From positions 2,418,001 to 2,482,000 of the forward strand of contig NZ_CP049868.1 of NCBI RefSeq assembly GCF_011303555.1: DNA of 64,000 bases, given 5' to 3'. Positions 37,347 to 45,756 of this stretch are shown in pieces. A model generated the notes under the pieces. The model did no database searches and was not told where the DNA came from. It was given only the letters and a program-made list of their open reading frames with translations. This DNA is from Pedobacter sp. HDW13 (GTDB lineage: Bacteria; Bacteroidota; Bacteroidia; Sphingobacteriales; Sphingobacteriaceae). A program made the position numbers and the translations under genes. Positions within the stretch are counted from its first letter, which is position 1; every line of letters begins with the position of its first letter.

Positions 37347-37673
37347 TTAGCTTACGCCGTGCAATTTCACTTTTAGTCCGTCCATATTGTTGTTTAACTG
37401 CAGTTGGCAGGCTAAACGCGAATTGGGTAATAAATCAGGTAAAGTATCTAACATGGCATACTCATCGTCTGTCATTTCGTTAAGTTTCTCTTCACCTTCC
37501 AAAACATCGACACAGCAGGTAGCACAAAGGGCCATTCCGCCACAGGTTGCCAAAATATCGTATTCTGATGCCTTTAAAAACTCCATCAGGCTTAAACCCA
37601 TGTCGGTTGGTGCAACGTGTTCGGTAACCGAGCCATCCGGCTCTTGCATATATATGTTAATGTTGTTCTCCAT
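37347..37673 (-). CDS. [2Fe-2S] ferredoxin
   Basis: The 108-residue protein has the adrenodoxin/ISC-ferredoxin pattern: C44-x5-C50-x2-C53 (TCGGMALCATCC) and C89 in SRLACQL. These four cysteines hold one [2Fe-2S] cluster. A fifth cysteine (C54) lies next to the third. It carries electrons in the cytosol. The gene lies 38 bases downstream of a ferredoxin-NADP reductase gene on the same strand, so they are a natural redox pair. Confidence 0.9.
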   Translation of the reverse strand: MENNINIYMQEPDGSVTEHVAPTDMGLSLMEFLKASEYDILATCGGMALCATCCVDVLEGEEKLNEMTDDEYAMLDTLPDLLPNSRLACQLQLNNNMDGLKVKLHGVS

Positions 37674-37711
37674 TTTTAGCTCTCTTTATAACCGCAAATA
37701 TAGCAGAAAGC

Positions 37712-38722
37712 TTAAAATTCTGAAACTCCGTTTACAGTTGTATATTTCATGGTATATTTCACACCAGGATTCATGTAAGAATAAGCACTGTGGCTCATTA
37801 ATGCTGCCTCGTGGAAACCACACAGAATTAATTTTAGTTTATTGGTGTAAGTGTTGATATCGCCAATAGCATAAATACCCGGGATATTGGTCGAGTAATC
37901 ATCAACATTTACCTCGATTGCACTTTTGCTGATGTTTAGATTCCAGTCTTCAATCGGGCCTAATTTAGGACTCAAACCAAATAAAGGAATTAAATGATCT
38001 GCATCTACAACAGTTTTTTCCATTGTACGGTTCTGTACAATTTCAACCTTTTCTAATTTATCGGTTCCGTGTACGGCTTGCAGGTTACTGTTTAAAATCA
38101 GGTTAATTTTTCCGCTTTCGGCCAATGCCATTACTTTAGCAACCGAATCTGGTGCACCACGGAAACTCTCGCTTCTGTGTACCAAAGTAAGCTCCGAACA
38201 AACTTCAGCTAAGTAAATCGTCCAGTCTAAGGCAGAGTCGCCACCACCGGCAATTACCATTTTCTGATCGCGGTATTTTTCCGGATCAAGGATCATGTAG
38301 TTAACACCCTTTCCGTTTTCAAAATTTTCTAAGTTCTCTACAGCCGGTTTACGTGGCTCAAAACAACCCAATCCACCTGCAATTACCACAACTTTAGCTT
38401 CGATTACGGTGCCCATATTCGTAGTTAAAACGAAATCGGCTTCGCCACGCTTTTCTAAACCTTCAATACGCTCGCCTAAAGTAAACGTTGGGTGGAAAGG
38501 CTTGGCCTGCTCCATTAGGTTATCAATAAGCTCCTGAGCCAAAACAGAAGGGTAGCCCGGGATATCATATATCGGTTTTTTAGGGTAAATTTCAGACAGC
38601 TGACCGCCAACCTGAGGCAGGTAGTCAATTAAATGGCAACGCATTTTTAATAAACCGGCTTCAAAAATGGCAAATAAGCCCACCGGACCAGCGCCTATTA
38701 CGGCTATATCAGTAGTGATCAT
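37712..38722 (-). CDS. Ferredoxin-NADP(+) reductase, thioredoxin-reductase-like type
   Basis: The 336-residue flavoprotein has an N-terminal FAD motif (VIGAGPVGLFAIFEAGLL, about 8-25), the following YLPQVGGQLSEIYP, and a second nucleotide site (MVIAGGGDSALDW). It lacks the CxxC redox motif of thioredoxin reductase, which marks the YumC-like FNR group. It transfers electrons between NADPH and the ferredoxin encoded just downstream. The C-terminal part has GIYAIGDINTY, the FAD-binding GD motif. Cytosolic homodimer. Confidence 0.9.
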   Translation of the reverse strand: MITTDIAVIGAGPVGLFAIFEAGLLKMRCHLIDYLPQVGGQLSEIYPKKPIYDIPGYPSVLAQELIDNLMEQAKPFHPTFTLGERIEGLEKRGEADFVLTTNMGTVIEAKVVVIAGGLGCFEPRKPAVENLENFENGKGVNYMILDPEKYRDQKMVIAGGGDSALDWTIYLAEVCSELTLVHRSESFRGAPDSVAKVMALAESGKINLILNSNLQAVHGTDKLEKVEIVQNRTMEKTVVDADHLIPLFGLSPKLGPIEDWNLNISKSAIEVNVDDYSTNIPGIYAIGDINTYTNKLKLILCGFHEAALMSHSAYSYMNPGVKYTMKYTTVNGVSEF

Positions 38723-38738
38723 TAAAAAAAATTTGACG

Positions 38739-38746
38739 CAAAGTTA
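38739..38746 (-). promoter_or_regulatory. Candidate -7 box of the FNR-ferredoxin operon
   Basis: On the minus strand the site reads TAACTTTG, an exact TAnnTTTG match, 17 bases before the FNR start. The -33 position is not convincing. Confidence 0.4.
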
Positions 38747-38916
38747 CGAAATAAAGTATTATCAATTCTGTTATTTAGAAATATTCCAGATAATTTTGTA
38801 AATCTGTTGTATTCAATATTTTATATGCCCTGCCTCTGTTAAAAGCAAAAGTTAAGGGTTTTTAACGTTTTAAAGCAAATTATAATTGGTCTATAGGTTT
38901 AGTAGGGTAATGGTTT

Positions 38917-39411
38917 TTAAACTTCGTTGGTATCGTACAATGACAGAATTTTAGCTTGTCCAATTAACTTTTGTCCTTCATAGATATCCCAAGCTTTTCC
39001 GAGTTGCAAATGTCGGTGTAGTTTTGGGGAATCGATAAATCTGACTGTTACATTTTTTTTCTCTCCGGGTTCTATAGTGTGCCAATCATTAAAAGTGATA
39101 TCTCCAATAAAGGTTTGCAGCACTTCTTCCTGTTTACGCTCAAATACGTGATTTGGCCTAAACCCGGATACAAAACCCGTTTTACGGCCACCATGTTCTG
39201 TTGGTTTTAATTCTAATTCTGCTTTTACTATTATTAAAGAATTTGAGGTTTTATAAGTTGTGTCGTTGTAGCTCTCTAATGTGTATTTATCGTAGGCCAT
39301 TAGGTCAAAGACCTTTGAATAGCCAGTTTTAAGCCATTTTTTGTAAATAAGGACTCCATTTTGATAAACATATAATTCGTTGTTCTCAATCTTTTTATAG
39401 GTTTTCATCAT
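38917..39411 (-). CDS. EF-Tu domain III-like stand-alone protein
   Basis: The 164-residue protein has an N-terminal segment of about 60 residues of unknown type (YVYQNGVLIYKKWLKTGYSK). It then resembles the third (beta-barrel) domain of EF-Tu: LELKPTEHGGRKTGFVSGFR compares to EF-Tu's eEGGRhTPF.nGYRPQF, and IEPGEKKNVTVRFID compares to the PGDNvkmtVELI segment. No GTPase motifs are present. The start follows directly on the stop of the prolyl oligopeptidase gene, so the two are translationally adjacent. Function unknown; it may bind RNA or protein. Homology is by eye. Confidence 0.55.
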   Translation of the reverse strand: MMKTYKKIENNELYVYQNGVLIYKKWLKTGYSKVFDLMAYDKYTLESYNDTTYKTSNSLIIVKAELELKPTEHGGRKTGFVSGFRPNHVFERKQEEVLQTFIGDITFNDWHTIEPGEKKNVTVRFIDSPKLHRHLQLGKAWDIYEGQKLIGQAKILSLYDTNEV

Positions 39412-41538
39412 TTACCAGCCCATCCCTAAGTTCTGAAATACAAAACTCCATACATCTGCCGATTCCTCAATCAATTTTGTAGTTGGTTTTCCGGCGCCAT
39501 GACCGGCTTTGGTTTCGATCCGGATTAGCATCGGGTTATCACCTTTGTATTTTTCCTGTAAGGTCGCCGCAAACTTAAAGGAATGCGCAGGCACTACCCG
39601 GTCGTCATGATCGGCCGTAGTGATTAAAGTAGCCGGATAATTTACGCCACTTTTTACATTGTGCAGCGGCGAATACTTGATTAGATAATCGAAATCAGCT
39701 TTTTTATCGCTGGTTCCATATTCTACTGCCCAGCCCCAGCCAACGGTAAACTTGTGGTAGCGCAGCATATCTAAAACACCAACTGCCGGCAGGGCCACTT
39801 TAAAAAGCTCGGGTCTTTGGGTCATGCAGGCGCCAACCAAAAGCCCTCCGTTTGAACCACCTGAAATGGCAATTTTAGCTGGATTGGTATATTTTTCTTT
39901 TATCAGGTATTCGGCAGCAGCAATAAAATCATCAAAAACATTTTGTTTCTTCTCCATCATACCACCTTTGTGCCATGCTTCACCGTATTCGCTGCCACCA
40001 CGCAGGCTCGGTTGTACGTAAATACCGCCATGCTCTAAAAACAACATGCGCGATAAGCTAAAACCTGGTGTTAAGCTGATCTGAAAACCACCATAACCGT
40101 ACAAATAAACGGGATTATTGCCATCGAGCTTGATGCCTTTTTTGTGTACAATAAACATGGGCACTTTAGTGCTATCTTTTGATGGATAAAATACGTGTTT
40201 AGTTTCGTAATTTTCGGTATTGAGCTGAATAGCCGATTTTCTGTATAAAGTAGATTCGCCTTTTTTCAGATCGTAGCGGTAAATAGAGCTTGGTGTGGTG
40301 AAGTTAGAAAAGGAATAAAAGAATTCCTGATCTTCCTTATAGCCGCCAAAACCATCAACGGTGCCAATAGCGGGCAACTTTACTTCACTAATTTTTTTGC
40401 CGGTTAAATCGAACTGAACAATATTGGTGCTGGCATCTTTTAAATAAGTTGCCCATAAAAAGCCACCACCTGTAGCAATGTTCTCCATGGCCAGCTTTGA
40501 TTCCGGAATAATTTTCTGCCAGTTTTTTCGATCGTTATTTTTCGGGTCGACCAGTACGATCTGCTTGTTTTCGGCATCCAGATCGGTGCTTAACAAAAGT
40601 TTATCGTCCACATTATCTACTACACCATGGTTGTTTTCAAAACCCTTTACCAGTTGGGCAATTTTACTGCCGGGTAATTTTAAATCCTGATAATACAAAG
40701 CATTGCCAGAAGTACCTGCATTGGCGTAAATAACCAAAAAGCGTTCATCTTCTGTAACACTGGCCCCAAAGTACAGGTTCGGATTGGTTTTATCTTCAAA
40801 AATCAGCTGATCGTTTTTCTGCGGATCGCCCAGTTTATGGTAGTATACTTTCTGGTATTTATTGGCCGCAGAAAGATCGGTGCCCTTTACCGGCTCATCG
40901 AACTTACTGTAGTAAAAACCATCGCCTCGCCAGGCCGCACCAGAGAATTTGGTCCATTTCAGTTCGTCGCCCTGTTTCATTTTGGTGGCCACTTCCATTA
41001 CATATATATTACTCCAGTCTGATCCGGCCTGGGCTACAGAGTAGGCCAGGTATTTTTTATTGTGCGAAAAGCCAAGCAGCGAAACAGCCGCAGTTCCATC
41101 GGCAGTCAATTTGTTGGGATCGAGGAAAACTTCTTCCGCTCCATCCAGTCCTTTTTTAATAAACCAGATGCTTTGGTTCTGCAAGCCATCGTTTTTGGTA
41201 AAGAAATAATATTCGCCCACTTTAAACGGGGCGCTTTCTTTGGGATAATTCCAGAGGTCGGTTAGCCGTTTTTTAATATCGGCGCGGTAAGGAATCTGCT
41301 CGAGGTAATTTTGGGTTACCTTATTTTCTGCGTCAACCCATGCTTTGGTTTCGGCCGATGTATCGTTTTCGAGCCAGCGGTAAGGATCGGCTATTTTGTT
41401 GCCAAAGTAATTATCGGTGGTACTATCTTTTTTCGTGTTGGGATATTTCATTAATGTTATTTTTTCTGCGGCTTGCTTTTCTGGTTTACAAGCGAAAAGA
41501 CTTACTGCAAATAAGCTCAATACAATTTGTTTTTTCAT
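39412..41538 (-). CDS. Prolyl oligopeptidase family serine protease (S9A)
   Basis: The start MKKQIVLSLFAVSLFAC (41538) gives a lipoprotein signal; an upstream in-frame start adds three residues. The product of about 708 residues has a seven-bladed propeller region (about 90-430) and a hydrolase domain with the nucleophile in GGSNGGLLVGAC, the aspartate in TTADHDDRVVP and the histidine in KAGHGAGKP. Prolyl oligopeptidases cut short peptides after proline. The lipid anchor places it in the periplasm or on an outer-membrane face. The EF-Tu-domain-like gene follows with no gap. Confidence 0.92.
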   Translation of the reverse strand: MKKQIVLSLFAVSLFACKPEKQAAEKITLMKYPNTKKDSTTDNYFGNKIADPYRWLENDTSAETKAWVDAENKVTQNYLEQIPYRADIKKRLTDLWNYPKESAPFKVGEYYFFTKNDGLQNQSIWFIKKGLDGAEEVFLDPNKLTADGTAAVSLLGFSHNKKYLAYSVAQAGSDWSNIYVMEVATKMKQGDELKWTKFSGAAWRGDGFYYSKFDEPVKGTDLSAANKYQKVYYHKLGDPQKNDQLIFEDKTNPNLYFGASVTEDERFLVIYANAGTSGNALYYQDLKLPGSKIAQLVKGFENNHGVVDNVDDKLLLSTDLDAENKQIVLVDPKNNDRKNWQKIIPESKLAMENIATGGGFLWATYLKDASTNIVQFDLTGKKISEVKLPAIGTVDGFGGYKEDQEFFYSFSNFTTPSSIYRYDLKKGESTLYRKSAIQLNTENYETKHVFYPSKDSTKVPMFIVHKKGIKLDGNNPVYLYGYGGFQISLTPGFSLSRMLFLEHGGIYVQPSLRGGSEYGEAWHKGGMMEKKQNVFDDFIAAAEYLIKEKYTNPAKIAISGGSNGGLLVGACMTQRPELFKVALPAVGVLDMLRYHKFTVGWGWAVEYGTSDKKADFDYLIKYSPLHNVKSGVNYPATLITTADHDDRVVPAHSFKFAATLQEKYKGDNPMLIRIETKAGHGAGKPTTKLIEESADVWSFVFQNLGMGW

Positions 41539-41657
41539 ATTCAACAAGATTTATTTACTAATATATGTTTTTATAGAGGGATTACACAGATTACAAGGCT
41601 TTGCGCTTTAGTCTTTCACCTTGCTCTTTAGTCTTTTTACCTTACCTTTGCCTGTAC

Positions 41658-42407
41658 ATGGCCAAGAATATTTATTTCGCTTCCGATTTTCATTTGGGTA
41701 CCCCGGATTATGCTGAAAGCCGCGCACGTGAGGCACGCATTGTAAGTTGGCTGAATTTTATAGCGCCAAGCTGTGCCGAGCTTTTTTTAATGGGCGATAT
41801 TTTCGATTTCTGGTTTGAGTATGCGAAGGTAATACCGAAAGGTTTTATCCGCCTACAGGGAAAACTGGCGCAAATGGCCGATTCGGGGATAAAAATCTAT
41901 TTCTTTAAAGGGAACCATGACATGTGGGTGCGCGATTATTTTACCCAAGAAATAGGACTGGAAATTATCAGTGATGAAATGATTATGGAGCGTGGCGGAA
42001 AGAAATTTTACCTGCACCATGGTGATGGCCTTGGTCCGGGCGATAATAAATATAAATTTTTACGGAAAATTTTTAGAAGCGGGCTCTGCCAATGGTTATT
42101 TGCCCGTTTACACCCCAATTTGGGCATTGGTATTGCCAATGGCTGGAGCAGAGGAAGTCGGGCCGCGCAAACAGAAAAGGAAGTTTTTTTAGGTGAGGAT
42201 GAAGAATGGCTGGCCATTTACGCTAAAGAACAATTGCAGCAAACACATTTCGATTATTTTATTTTTGGGCACAGGCACCTGCCGCTCGATATCGATTTGG
42301 GTAAGGGAAGTAGGTATGTAAATATTGGCGAATGGCTCAATTACAATTCCTATGCTGTATTTGACGGAGAAGAGTTAAAGTTAGAATATTACCAGCCTAA
42401 CGATTAG
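41658..42407 (+). CDS. lpxH: UDP-2,3-diacylglucosamine diphosphatase (LpxH-like)
   Basis: The ATG at 41658 (MAKNIYFASDFHLGTPDYAE) is chosen because an upstream in-frame start adds 19 residues that do not fit. The 249-residue metallophosphatase has DFHLG, GDIFDFW, KGNHDMW, HHGDGLG and FGHRHLPL, the set of metal ligands of the family. LpxH removes UMP from UDP-diacyl-GlcN in lipid A synthesis on the inner side of the cytoplasmic membrane. LpxH versus another UDP-specific phosphatase is inferred from the overall fit. Confidence 0.82.
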   Translation: MAKNIYFASDFHLGTPDYAESRAREARIVSWLNFIAPSCAELFLMGDIFDFWFEYAKVIPKGFIRLQGKLAQMADSGIKIYFFKGNHDMWVRDYFTQEIGLEIISDEMIMERGGKKFYLHHGDGLGPGDNKYKFLRKIFRSGLCQWLFARLHPNLGIGIANGWSRGSRAAQTEKEVFLGEDEEWLAIYAKEQLQQTHFDYFIFGHRHLPLDIDLGKGSRYVNIGEWLNYNSYAVFDGEELKLEYYQPND

Positions 42408-42445
42408 ATTAACTTTATGTCTGGTGAAAGCACGCTGTACCTAAA

Positions 42446-42528
42446 CCTGATAGAACGGAAAGCCCGGAGCGAAGTCTGAGTGAGGATATGGAGAGATAGC
42501 AGGACTACTGGCTGCCATTGGCACAGAA
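42446..42528 (+). ncRNA. Candidate structured intergenic element (copy A)
   Basis: The segment CCTGATAGAACGGAAAGCCC is followed by GGATATGGAGAGATAGCAGG, with CCTG and CAGG able to pair at the ends. A short hairpin TGCCATTGGCA lies just after. It shares its layout (CCTGAT, GGAAA, GGAT, CAGGA in order) with an element after the rRNA operon at about 51519-51607. It lies in the 303-base gene-free gap between lpxH and prfA. It could be a repeat element or a small RNA. Confidence 0.4.
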
Positions 42529-42710
42529 TCTTTCATTTTCCAATAATGCTTCCTGGGTTTCAGTTTATACCTAAGCGCATAACCAATTCAAACAGTTGGC
42601 CAACTAACCCTCCGATCTAAACAAACAAATTCAGCTTTTTTCCTTATTTTTGCATTTTCCTTAATTTTTGGCCCTATGCCAACAGCGCGGAAATTTCAAC
42701 AAGAATAAAT

Positions 42711-43784
42711 ATGTTAGACAAATTAGAAGCTATAAAACTACGCTGGGAAGATGTAGAAGAGCAATTGAGTAATCCTGATGTGATACAGGATATGAAACGT
42801 TTTGCGGCTTTAAATAAAGAATATAAAGACTTAGGCAAAATTGTAGACGAGTATAAGATTTACAAGAATGTGATGAGTAATATCGATGCCAATAAAGAAA
42901 TTTTAACGGCAGAGAAAGATCCTGAAATGCGTGAAATGGCGAAAGAGGAACTGGATTTGCTGTTGAAACAGCAGGAAGAAATGGAAAGCGCAATTCGTGT
43001 GATGTTGATTCCTAAAGATCCGGAAGATGCTAAGAACGCTGTTTTTGAGATTCGTGGTGGTACTGGTGGAGATGAGGCCGCATTATTTGCAGGCGATTTA
43101 TACCGCATGTACACCCGCTTTTTCGAAACCAAAGGTTGGAATGTTGAAACCGTTGATGTGACAGAAGGTACAGCAGGCGGTTACAAAGAGGTAATTTTAA
43201 AAGTAAGTGGCGAAGATGTATACGGCCAGTTAAAATACGAAAGTGGTGTGCACCGTGTACAACGTGTGCCCGATACCGAAACCCAGGGACGCGTGCATAC
43301 CTCTGCAGCATCGGTAGCGGTATTGCCGGAGGCTGAAGAAATTGATCTTTATATTAACCCTGCAGATATTGAGCTGCAAACTTCGCGCTCGGGAGGGGCA
43401 GGTGGTCAGAACGTAAATAAAGTAGAAACCAAGGTGCAGTTAACGCATAAACCTTCGGGCATTGTAGTGGTGTGCCAGCGTGAACGTTCGCAATTGGGTA
43501 ACCGGATTATTGCGATGGAGATGCTGCGTAGTAAACTTTATGACATCGAATTGCAGAAAAAGAATGGTGATATTGCCGCTAAACGTAAAACAATGGTGTC
43601 AACTGGCGACCGTTCGGCAAAGATCAGAACCTATAATTATCCACAGGGAAGGGTTACCGAACACCGCATTGGTTTAACAATGTATAACCTGCCAACCATT
43701 ATGGATGGCGAGATTCAGGAGATTATTGATGCCCTTCAGTTTGCTGAAAACGCTGAAAAGATGCAGGAAGGTGCTGCAAATTAA
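42711..43784 (+). CDS. prfA: Peptide chain release factor 1
   Basis: The 357-residue protein has the GGQ motif at 231-233 ([12 protein letters not shown]), which triggers ester hydrolysis in the ribosome's peptidyl transferase centre. It has the stop-codon-reading P-x-T motif as PDT (187-189, [10 protein letters not shown]), as expected for RF1, which reads UAA and UAG. Length matches the family. A TATTTTTG sequence about 64 bases upstream may be the promoter -7 box. It is followed by the tRNA-Asp genes. Confidence 0.96.
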   Translation: MLDKLEAIKLRWEDVEEQLSNPDVIQDMKRFAALNKEYKDLGKIVDEYKIYKNVMSNIDANKEILTAEKDPEMREMAKEELDLLLKQQEEMESAIRVMLIPKDPEDAKNAVFEIRGGTGGDEAALFAGDLYRMYTRFFETKGWNVETVDVTEGTAGGYKEVILKVSGEDVYGQLKYESGVHRVQRVPDTETQGRVHTSAASVAVLPEAEEIDLYINPADIELQTSRSGGAGGQNVNKVETKVQLTHKPSGIVVVCQRERSQLGNRIIAMEMLRSKLYDIELQKKNGDIAAKRKTMVSTGDRSAKIRTYNYPQGRVTEHRIGLTMYNLPTIMDGEIQEIIDALQFAENAEKMQEGAAN

Positions 43785-43810
43785 GTAGTTGCAATTATTT
43801 TAAAAAAAAG

Positions 43811-43841
43811 TTTGCGAATTAATATATAGTCTCTATATTTG
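43811..43841 (+). promoter_or_regulatory. Promoter of the first tRNA-Asp gene
   Basis: TTTG (43811-43814), a 19-bp spacer, then TATATTTG (43834-43841) match the Bacteroidetes housekeeping promoter exactly. The tRNA starts 46 bases later. The second tRNA copy keeps the -7 box (44104-44111) but has AGTG at the -33 position. Confidence 0.8.
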
Positions 43842-43887
43842 CAACCTCGAAAGAGACAAGAGGTTCGAACTTTAAAGGAGAACAAAA

Positions 43888-43961
43888 GGAGTGGTAGTTC
43901 AGCTGGTTAGAATGCCTGCCTGTCACGCAGGAGGTCGCGGGTTCGAGTCCCGTCCATTCCG
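43888..43961 (+). tRNA. tRNA-Asp(GTC), copy 1
   Basis: A 74-base cloverleaf has acceptor GGAGTGG pairing CCATTCC (one G-U), anticodon loop CTGTCAC with GTC between CCTGC and GCAGG, and T arm GCGGGTTCGAGTCCCGT. The discriminator is G. CCA is not encoded. Confidence 0.97.
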
Positions 43962-43967
43962 CAACAA

Positions 43968-43999
43968 AAGCCTTAACTTGAAAAAGTTGAGGCTTTTTT
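43968..43999 (+). terminator. Terminator of tRNA-Asp copy 1
   Basis: AAGCCTTAACTT pairs with AAGTTGAGGCTT (12 bp, one wobble), loop GAAA, followed by TTTTGTTTT. Confidence 0.9.
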
Positions 44000-44157
44000 G
44001 TTTTACAGCCTTTCCGGTAAAATTATTCGGAATGAGGTTCAGCGAGTTACGTAATTATAGCATAAAATGTTGCTTCATATAGTGATAAACCAAATATAGT
44101 CTCTATATTTGCAGTCCCGAAAGGGGAAAGAGGTTCGGACTTTAAAGAAGAACAAAA

Positions 44158-44231
44158 GGAGTGGTAGTTCAGCTGGTTAGAATGCCTGCCTGTCACGCAG
44201 GAGGTCGCGGGTTCGAGTCCCGTCCATTCCG
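44158..44231 (+). tRNA. tRNA-Asp(GTC), copy 2
   Basis: It is identical to copy 1 over all 74 bases, with the same GTC anticodon. Only its leader differs. Confidence 0.97.
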
Positions 44232-44237
44232 CAACAA

Positions 44238-44269
44238 AAGCCTTAACTTGAAAAAGTTGAGGCTTTTTT
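44238..44269 (+). terminator. Terminator of tRNA-Asp copy 2
   Basis: It is an identical copy of the stem-loop at 43968-43999, followed by a T-tract. Confidence 0.9.
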
Positions 44270-44315
44270 GTTTTTTGTGGAGTCCTAAAAAAGGTTGATC
44301 AAATCTTAACAAAAG

Positions 44316-44723
44316 ATGGTCAATAATAATTTAAAAAAACTGCAACGTCCACCCCGGAGTTACAGTGAGAGTTTCAAGCGGCTAGTTGTAGAGGGATACG
44401 AGAATGGGCATTTGAATAAAGATCAGTTGCAACGTAAATACGATATCCGCGGGAATCAGTGCATTCAGAATTGGTTGCGAAAATATAGTAAATTAGCCTA
44501 TCCAGGATATAAAAGCATTGGTCGGCCTATGAAGGACAATGATCAATAGCGACTCAAAGAGCTGGAGTCTGAGTTAAAGCAAGAGAACAAGGCATTGGAG
44601 AAGAGGCTGAGGGAAGCAGAACATCAGCTTTCCATGTACAAGAGATTTGTTGAGATCGCAATCCGTTTGCTTTTGTTTTTAGGCAATGCAATTATCAAAT
44701 CACATACATTAAATACTATATAA
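44316..44723 (+). pseudogene. Decayed transposase OrfA (IS3-like helix-turn-helix protein)
   Basis: The first 77 residues (PPRSYSESFKRLVVEGYENG, then a helix-turn-helix-like KDQLQRKYDIRGNQCIQNWL) match the OrfA type of IS3-family transposases. A TAG stop at 44547-44549 interrupts the frame. After it the same frame continues with RLKELESELKQENKALEKRL, the usual coiled-coil tail, so the TAG probably replaced a CAG. The frame then runs into unrelated sequence and stops at 44721-44723. No OrfB or clear terminal inverted repeats are seen. This is an old insertion-sequence remnant next to tRNA genes. Confidence 0.75.
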
Positions 44724-45113
44724 TGAAAACAAGAAAGATATGAGCGAATTTAGCCGTAGCTGATTTGGCACAAACAACCCGGCTTTATACTGAAATTGGT
44801 TTTAAGCCACTCTGAAGATTTAACCAGCTTTTTGGTTGGGGAAAGCAATTTCGTAATTCATTTCTTTTTAAAAGATGTGCTTGAGTCCAATATCCACGGT
44901 GATATAGTTGATCTGAAACATGGAAACGAAGTGGTGTTCACCCTTTCCGCGGGCAGCAAAGCTGAAGTAAATGAATGGGCAGAAGAAATTGATAAGGCAG
45001 GTGAAAAGCTTGTTTCTAAGCCAGACAAATTTGGGGAGGGGTACTATGGCTTTGTTTTCTGCGATCCAGACGGGCATAAGTTTAATTTTTTTTATATGGA
45101 TGAACTGACTTAA
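44723..45113 (+). pseudogene. Decayed VOC (glyoxalase/bleomycin-resistance fold) protein
   Basis: Two frames together encode one VOC protein. From 44723 the frame reads MKTRKI, a TGA, then ANLAVADLAQTTRLYTEIGF, the typical first strand and helix, and stops at TGA after KPL. A second frame continues at once with HSEDLTSFLVGESNFVIHFF and ends in YYGFVFCDPDGHKFNFFYMD, the typical last strand. So there is one in-frame stop and one frameshift. The gene is dead as written. A TTG start at 44796 would make only the C-terminal 105 residues. Original function unknown. Confidence 0.7.
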
Positions 45114-45480
45114 GCCAGAAGGTAAATGAATTATATAGTTATAAGTATACTATAGTTATCAGCAAAGCAGATTCCTGTGTCACTATATAAGTTAGTTCCC
45201 GTTCTTTGCTTCAAATCTTCGTGCCGGTGAAGGATCGGCACTGCGGGTTTTCCGCACCGGCCAGGTTTAGGTGGTGCGGACGGCGCAAACCGCCCGCTCA
45301 TGGTGCCCCAAAACCACGAAATTCCCTTCCAGCCTTAATTTTCTCAACTGCTTAATGATAAAAAAGCGCCTTGATGGCGCTTTGAAACCACCTAAAGTGC
45401 CAATTGTTTACAACAGGTACGATTATTTCCTGCTGTAAACCATTAAGTTAGCCTAATATCCCCAAAAAATCGATAAAAGG
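45114..45480. other. Gene-free stretch with hairpins upstream of the rRNA promoters
   Basis: I see no gene here. A GC-rich block (45221-45300) can fold (GTGCCG with CGGCAC, GCCGGTG with CACCGGC). AAAGCGCC and GGCGCTTT (about 45364-45383) form a terminator-like hairpin. GTTTACAACAGG with CCTGCTGTAAAC (45406-45440) is a near-perfect inverted repeat. The block contrasts with the AT-rich surroundings. Confidence 0.6.
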
Positions 45481-45481
45481 A

Positions 45482-45512
45482 TTTGTGCGGGTTGTAATTT
45501 TTCCTACCTTTG
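45482..45512 (+). promoter_or_regulatory. rRNA operon promoter P1
   Basis: TTTG (45482-45485), 19 bp, then TACCTTTG (45505-45512). The start region just after reads CAACCCGCTCGGAAGGAGAG, closely repeated after P2. Confidence 0.8.
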
Positions 45513-45591
45513 CAACCCGCTCGGAAGGAGAGGGGATTAGTTGAAAAGCGTACAATGGTGAGGATGGGGCGAGATTTATTTTAAAATAAAG

Positions 45592-45622
45592 CTTGCATGA
45601 AGGAAAAAGATTGTTACCTTTG
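45592..45622 (+). promoter_or_regulatory. rRNA operon promoter P2
   Basis: CTTG (45592-45595), 19 bp, then TACCTTTG (45615-45622), 110 bp after P1. It is followed by CAGCCCGCTCCTGAAGGAGA, like the P1 start region. Confidence 0.78.
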
Positions 45623-45718
45623 CAGCCCGCTCCTGAAGGAGAGGGAAGCTGGATAAAACCGGCACTTGAAATAGTGGGAAGCAGGAAAAAATAAAACGAA
45701 AAAATAAAAATTATTTTA

Positions 45719-45749
45719 TTTGGAAGTTAAAAAAAGATTCCTACCTTTG
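45719..45749 (+). promoter_or_regulatory. rRNA operon promoter P3
   Basis: TTTG (45719-45722), 19 bp, then TACCTTTG (45742-45749), 127 bp after P2. An A/T-rich stretch precedes it, like an UP-type region. It lies about 327 bases before the 16S start. Confidence 0.82.
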
Positions 45750-45756
45750 CACTCCC

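Larger units (their letters stand above)
43824..44274 (+). repeat. Tandem duplication carrying tRNA-Asp
   Basis: Segment 43824-44004 is repeated at 44094-44274, exactly 270 bases later, covering -7 box, leader, tRNA-Asp and terminator. The tRNA and terminator are identical, while the leader has several substitutions. The about 90-base stretch between the copies is unrelated. Confidence 0.9.

Noticed and set aside
38857..38871. A TTTAACGTTTTAAA-like LacI site before the FNR gene
   Set aside because: It is not a true palindrome around the CG, lies far from the gene start, and the gene is a housekeeping redox gene.
43891..44082. A 63-codon frame starting inside tRNA-Asp copy 1
   Set aside because: It reads through the tRNA and its terminator and has no coding signs.
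43824..44274. CRISPR-like repeat from the tRNA-Asp region
   Set aside because: There are only two long copies with a tRNA inside them; no short repeats with spacers. This is a tandem duplication.
44316..44549. A complete insertion sequence at 44.3 kb
   Set aside because: No OrfB, no terminal inverted repeats and no target duplication were found. Only a broken OrfA remains.
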